From the NCBI GenBank assembly GCA_030596915.1, contig JAUVSX010000104.1, positions 1 to 8,555 of the forward strand: a stretch of DNA of 8,555 nucleotides. The letters run 5' to 3'. The notes below the pieces were generated by a model. It was given only the letters and a program-made list of their open reading frames with translations, was not told the origin of the DNA and searched no databases. Positions 6,186 to 8,555 of the stretch are shown here, piece by piece. The DNA comes from Chloroflexota bacterium (GTDB lineage Bacteria; Chloroflexota; Anaerolineae; B4-G1). The number at the start of each line of letters is the position of its first letter. Positions within the stretch are counted from its first letter, which is position 1. The translations under genes and the position numbers were made by a program.

Positions 6186-7781
6186 TCACCGCCATTGAAC
6201 GGTGGTCGCGCGGCCACCAGCGGTCAGTGGGGACGCTTGGCCGTCCCCAAGCGTGATCATGGTTAGGTCTCCGCGATAGATGACGATAAGGCGATTGCCC
6301 GAAGGGCCCCAGGCGACCTCAGGGTAATCAAGACCGAGTTCTTGGGCCGGCGGAAACAGCGGCCGCTGGTCAGAACCGTCGCGGTCCATCACGTAGAGAT
6401 CGTAGCCGCTAGTACGGCTCGCGCCGGGATCGCGGGCCTGGCCGTACGCGACCACGTCGCCCTGATGGGCACATTGAGGCGCAGCCCATAGGCCGGCATC
6501 GTCGACGAGATGGGCGTTGATGGTGCCGTCGGCCGCGATGGCCCAGATGTCAAACTCAAGGCTGTCCTCGGGCGAGCCGTCGGAGGCCGCGGGCGTGTGC
6601 AGGGCGGTGATGAGGAAGCTCCCGTCGGGCGACCAGCTGAGCGTTGGCGTCCAGACCCACGGCGCGTAGGTGCGGTAGGGCGGGAACCGGAGGAGAGTGG
6701 CGGACGTACCGGCGGCGACGCTGACGGTGCCGATCTCATCCGCACGCGCATAGGCCAAGTGGTGACCGTCGGGCGACCATGCGTACGTCGTTCCCCACCA
6801 ACCGTACGCGCCGCCGCTGCTACGCCCCACGATACGCCGCTCGTCCAGTAGTCTGCCGTCGAGCGGATCAGGTCTGGCAATCCACAGGTCGTTCTCCGCG
6901 CGCCATCCCGGATTCCCCGCAACCGGTGTGCCCGTGGCATACGCTATGCGGCAGCCTTCTCCCATCGACCCCCGGCTGCAACTGGGCTCCCAGTCGGCCC
7001 ACAGTATGTTCTCGACGTCGACCTGGACCGGCGTAGCGCCGCCGGCAGCGGTATCAACCAGCCAGAGAGAGTTGAACGGAAGCGGCGCGGATTCATCGGC
7101 TGCGTGGGCAACGGTGTACATCGTGGCCCGAGTGAAGAGCACGTAGGAACCATCTGACGTGAGGCGGAACACCTGCCCATCCAGATCTCCTGAATGCGTC
7201 AGCCGGCGCAGGTTGGCGCTGGTCCCCCGCATCAGCCAGACGTTGCGATCCGCGATGTAGACCACGGTGCCGCGGATAGGCACGGGCGCGAGATGCACCT
7301 GGCCGCCGACGAGGACCACCTCGGCGCGGGGTTCTTGCAGTAGGACCCGCCGCACCAGCGTCCGCTCAACCTGCTCGCCGTCCTCGGTGGTAACGCGGTA
7401 GGTCAGCTCCTCAACACCGGCCTCACCACGTTCCAGGAGGCGAGTCTCCCCAGATGGGATGGACGTATCGACAACTGTGCGCCGCTCAAACGGCAGCATA
7501 CGCTGTAGCGCTTCTGTGCGTCTCTCGACGCGGATGACGCGGATGGTCATCCCATCCTCAATGAAGGACGACTCGACGGGCACCACGCGGTCGTCCTCGT
7601 CGAGCGTCACGCCGGCCTCGGCCAGCAGGTCCCGGACGGTGAGGGCGTTGGTTGAGAGTCCGCGTGCCTCCCCGTCGGCCAGGAGCGCAACGGAATGAGA
7701 GCCTTGGAAGGGCGCGCACGCCGCCAAGGCGAGCAGGAGCAGCAGCGAAAGGGCCCACTTTCCCATATTGGGGCGGATCAT
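6186..7781 (-). CDS. Lipoprotein with DUF348, G5 and TolB-like beta-propeller domains
   Basis: The protein has 531 residues from the ATG at 7781. The N-terminus (MIRPNMGKW, a Leu/Ala-rich core, then LAAC) is a lipoprotein signal with the lipidated Cys at 22. Residues about 29-83 match DUF348, a ubiquitin-like domain of RpfB/YabE-type cell-wall proteins (LSTNALTVRDLLAEAGV). Residues about 86-159 match a G5 domain, a module found in cell-wall-binding proteins. From about 170 to the end is a beta-propeller with PD40/TolB-like repeats: WSPDG at 335-339 and 383-387, and WGPSG at 491-495. The protein should sit on the outer face of the membrane and may bind wall material or glycan through G5 and another partner through the propeller. 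No catalytic domain is visible, unlike RpfB. A longer frame from 7898 adds 39 residues with no signal-like character and is rejected; an ATG at 7766 is a possible alternative. No clear ribosome-binding site precedes either ATG. The ligase gene follows within 31 bases. Confidence 0.85.
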   Translation of the reverse strand: MIRPNMGKWALSLLLLLALAACAPFQGSHSVALLADGEARGLSTNALTVRDLLAEAGVTLDEDDRVVPVESSFIEDGMTIRVIRVERRTEALQRMLPFERRTVVDTSIPSGETRLLERGEAGVEELTYRVTTEDGEQVERTLVRRVLLQEPRAEVVLVGGQVHLAPVPIRGTVVYIADRNVWLMRGTSANLRRLTHSGDLDGQVFRLTSDGSYVLFTRATMYTVAHAADESAPLPFNSLWLVDTAAGGATPVQVDVENILWADWEPSCSRGSMGEGCRIAYATGTPVAGNPGWRAENDLWIARPDPLDGRLLDERRIVGRSSGGAYGWWGTTYAWSPDGHHLAYARADEIGTVSVAAGTSATLLRFPPYRTYAPWVWTPTLSWSPDGSFLITALHTPAASDGSPEDSLEFDIWAIAADGTINAHLVDDAGLWAAPQCAHQGDVVAYGQARDPGASRTSGYDLYVMDRDGSDQRPLFPPAQELGLDYPEVAWGPSGNRLIVIYRGDLTMITLGDGQASPLTAGGRATTVQWR

Positions 7782-7876
7782 GGCACCGCAGGTCGGCCAA
7801 CAAGACGCCCAGTGCGGCCTAGGTCGTCCGGTCCACCAAGATCGCTCAGGTCGCCGCGGATAAGCCAGCTCCCTAT

Positions 7877-7941
7877 AGGCGAATGGCGAGGTCTGCATTC
7901 ACAATGCCAGGGTTGCCGGAACGTGGGAACCCCATTCGCCT
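7877..7941 (-). repeat. Nested inverted repeat, possible three-way-junction RNA or palindromic element
   Basis: A perfect 10-base inverted repeat pairs AGGCGAATGG (7877-7886) with CCATTCGCCT (7932-7941). Inside it are a perfect 5-bp hairpin with a 3-base loop (GCATT 7895-7899, AATGC 7903-7907) and a second short helix (GGTT 7911-7914 with AACC 7928-7931). Together they can fold as an outer stem with two arms. The element sits in the gap between surE and the lipoprotein gene, upstream of the latter. It could be a 5' leader structure, a small RNA, or a dispersed palindromic repeat. I do not recognise it as a known riboswitch. The remaining gap (7782-7876) shows no further convincing signal. Confidence 0.45.
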
Positions 7942-7959
7942 CCGGAATGAAGGCCAGCC

Positions 7960-8555
7960 CTACAACGTCAGGTTCCATTCCCGAACCGTGCCCAGCAGAT
8001 CGCGGGCGGTAAGATCGAGCTGGAGGGGGGTGACGGAGATGTAGCCGTTGGCCACGGCCCAGATATCGGTGCCTTCCTGCTCGATGCCCGTTGGTTCCGG
8101 TCCGCCGATCCAGTAGTAGGGGCGACCGCGGGGATCGAGACGGCGCACCAGTTCGTCTCGATAGATGCGCAGTCCCATACGGGTGACGAGTACGCCGGCG
8201 ATCTCATCGGCTGGCAGCGGCGGCACATTGACGCTGAGGAGTGTGCCTTTCGGCAGTCCATTACCGAGCACACGCCGGGCGAGCCGGGAGGCGAAATCCG
8301 CGGCGACGCCATAGTTGCCGTCGGTGTAGGAGTCAAGCGAGATGGCGAACGCCGGGATGCCCGCAATTGTCGCCTCCATCGCGGCGGTGACGGTGCCGGA
8401 GTAAGTGACGTCGTGGCCCAGGTTGGCGCCGCGGTTGATCCCCGAGACCACGAGGTCGATGGGGTGCTCAACCAGCCCGAGAGAAGCCAGCGCAACCGCA
8501 TCTGACGGTGCCCCGTCGGTGGCGAGGGCTGGCGTGCCATTCTGCAGCGTCACGG
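7960..8555 (-). CDS. surE: SurE-family 5'-nucleotidase / survival protein, N-terminus outside the window
   Basis: 197 residues are visible and the gene runs off the window edge, so the start is missing. The GTG at 8553 is an internal Val codon rather than a start. GAPSDAV (14-20), LVVSGINRGANLG (34-46) and DVTYSGTVTAAMEA (48-61) are the SurE core; Asn40 in SGIN is one of the metal ligands. The C-terminal DPRGRPYYWIGG and EGTD...YISVTPLQLDLTA blocks are also typical. SurE proteins are about 250 residues, so about 55 residues are missing, including the N-terminal Asp-Asp metal-binding motif. SurE removes phosphate from nucleoside 5'-monophosphates in the cytoplasm and is linked to stationary-phase survival. 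It lies on the same strand as the lipoprotein gene, 178 bases upstream of it, so it may or may not share that transcript. Confidence 0.95.
   Translation of the reverse strand, partial: VTLQNGTPALATDGAPSDAVALASLGLVEHPIDLVVSGINRGANLGHDVTYSGTVTAAMEATIAGIPAFAISLDSYTDGNYGVAADFASRLARRVLGNGLPKGTLLSVNVPPLPADEIAGVLVTRMGLRIYRDELVRRLDPRGRPYYWIGGPEPTGIEQEGTDIWAVANGYISVTPLQLDLTARDLLGTVREWNLTL

Noticed and set aside
7782..7898. N-terminal extension of the lipoprotein by 39 residues
   Set aside because: It would bury the lipoprotein signal and lipobox behind a Trp/Arg/Pro-rich stretch; starts at 7781 or 7766 fit the signal peptide.
7861..7905. A promoter for the lipoprotein gene built from TTGTGA and TATAGG on the minus strand
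   Set aside because: The spacing is about 21 bases, too long for a sigma-70-type promoter, and both elements lie in the inverted repeat.
7778..7978. A 66-codon minus-strand frame spanning the gap between surE and the lipoprotein gene
   Set aside because: It overlaps the surE end, runs through the nested inverted repeat and resembles no protein; the gap is better explained as non-coding.

Overview
This is a GC-rich, gene-dense bacterial window with no rRNA, tRNA, CRISPR array or insertion sequence that I can recognise. The gene content suggests a member of the Chloroflexota: a SUMF1-fold protein, a LarA-family enzyme, a multi-domain Wzy/WaaL-type ligase with an extra outside domain, and a DUF348/G5/propeller lipoprotein. 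That placement is an impression from gene families and composition; no phylogenetic marker is present to confirm it.

Plus-strand half (1-2600). The window opens inside the 3' end of a formylglycine-generating-enzyme-fold gene. This copy lacks the catalytic cysteine pair. It ends at a strong intrinsic terminator. A two-gene unit follows: a GNAT-family acetyltransferase (626-1243) and, 11 bases later, a nickel-pincer-type racemase/epimerase of the LarA family (1255-2526) with the residues that bind the cofactor and act in catalysis intact. None of the cofactor maturation genes (larB, larC, larE) is in the window. A possible internal promoter lies at the end of the GNAT gene.

Middle (2550-3410). 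A GC-rich hairpin separates larA from a convergent macro-domain (ADP-ribose-binding or -hydrolysing) gene. That gene has a TTGACA-type -35 element just upstream and probably a very short leader. About 250 bases without a gene follow, holding one perfect 9-bp hairpin.

Minus-strand half (3409-8555). Read right to left, the genes are surE (5' end outside the window), a lipoprotein with DUF348, G5 and a TolB-like propeller, an O-antigen-ligase-family membrane protein, and a DUF4230 membrane-anchored protein. The last two overlap by 11 bases and are probably translationally coupled. The lipoprotein and ligase genes are separated by at most 31 bases. The last three products are all predicted to sit in or outside the membrane, which suggests an envelope or exopolysaccharide module. 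The 178-base gap between surE and the lipoprotein gene contains a nested inverted repeat that can fold as a three-way junction. It is the most unusual non-coding signal in the window.

I did not find a clearly undescribed system. The best leads are the structured gap at 7877-7941 and the lipoprotein/ligase/DUF4230 module.
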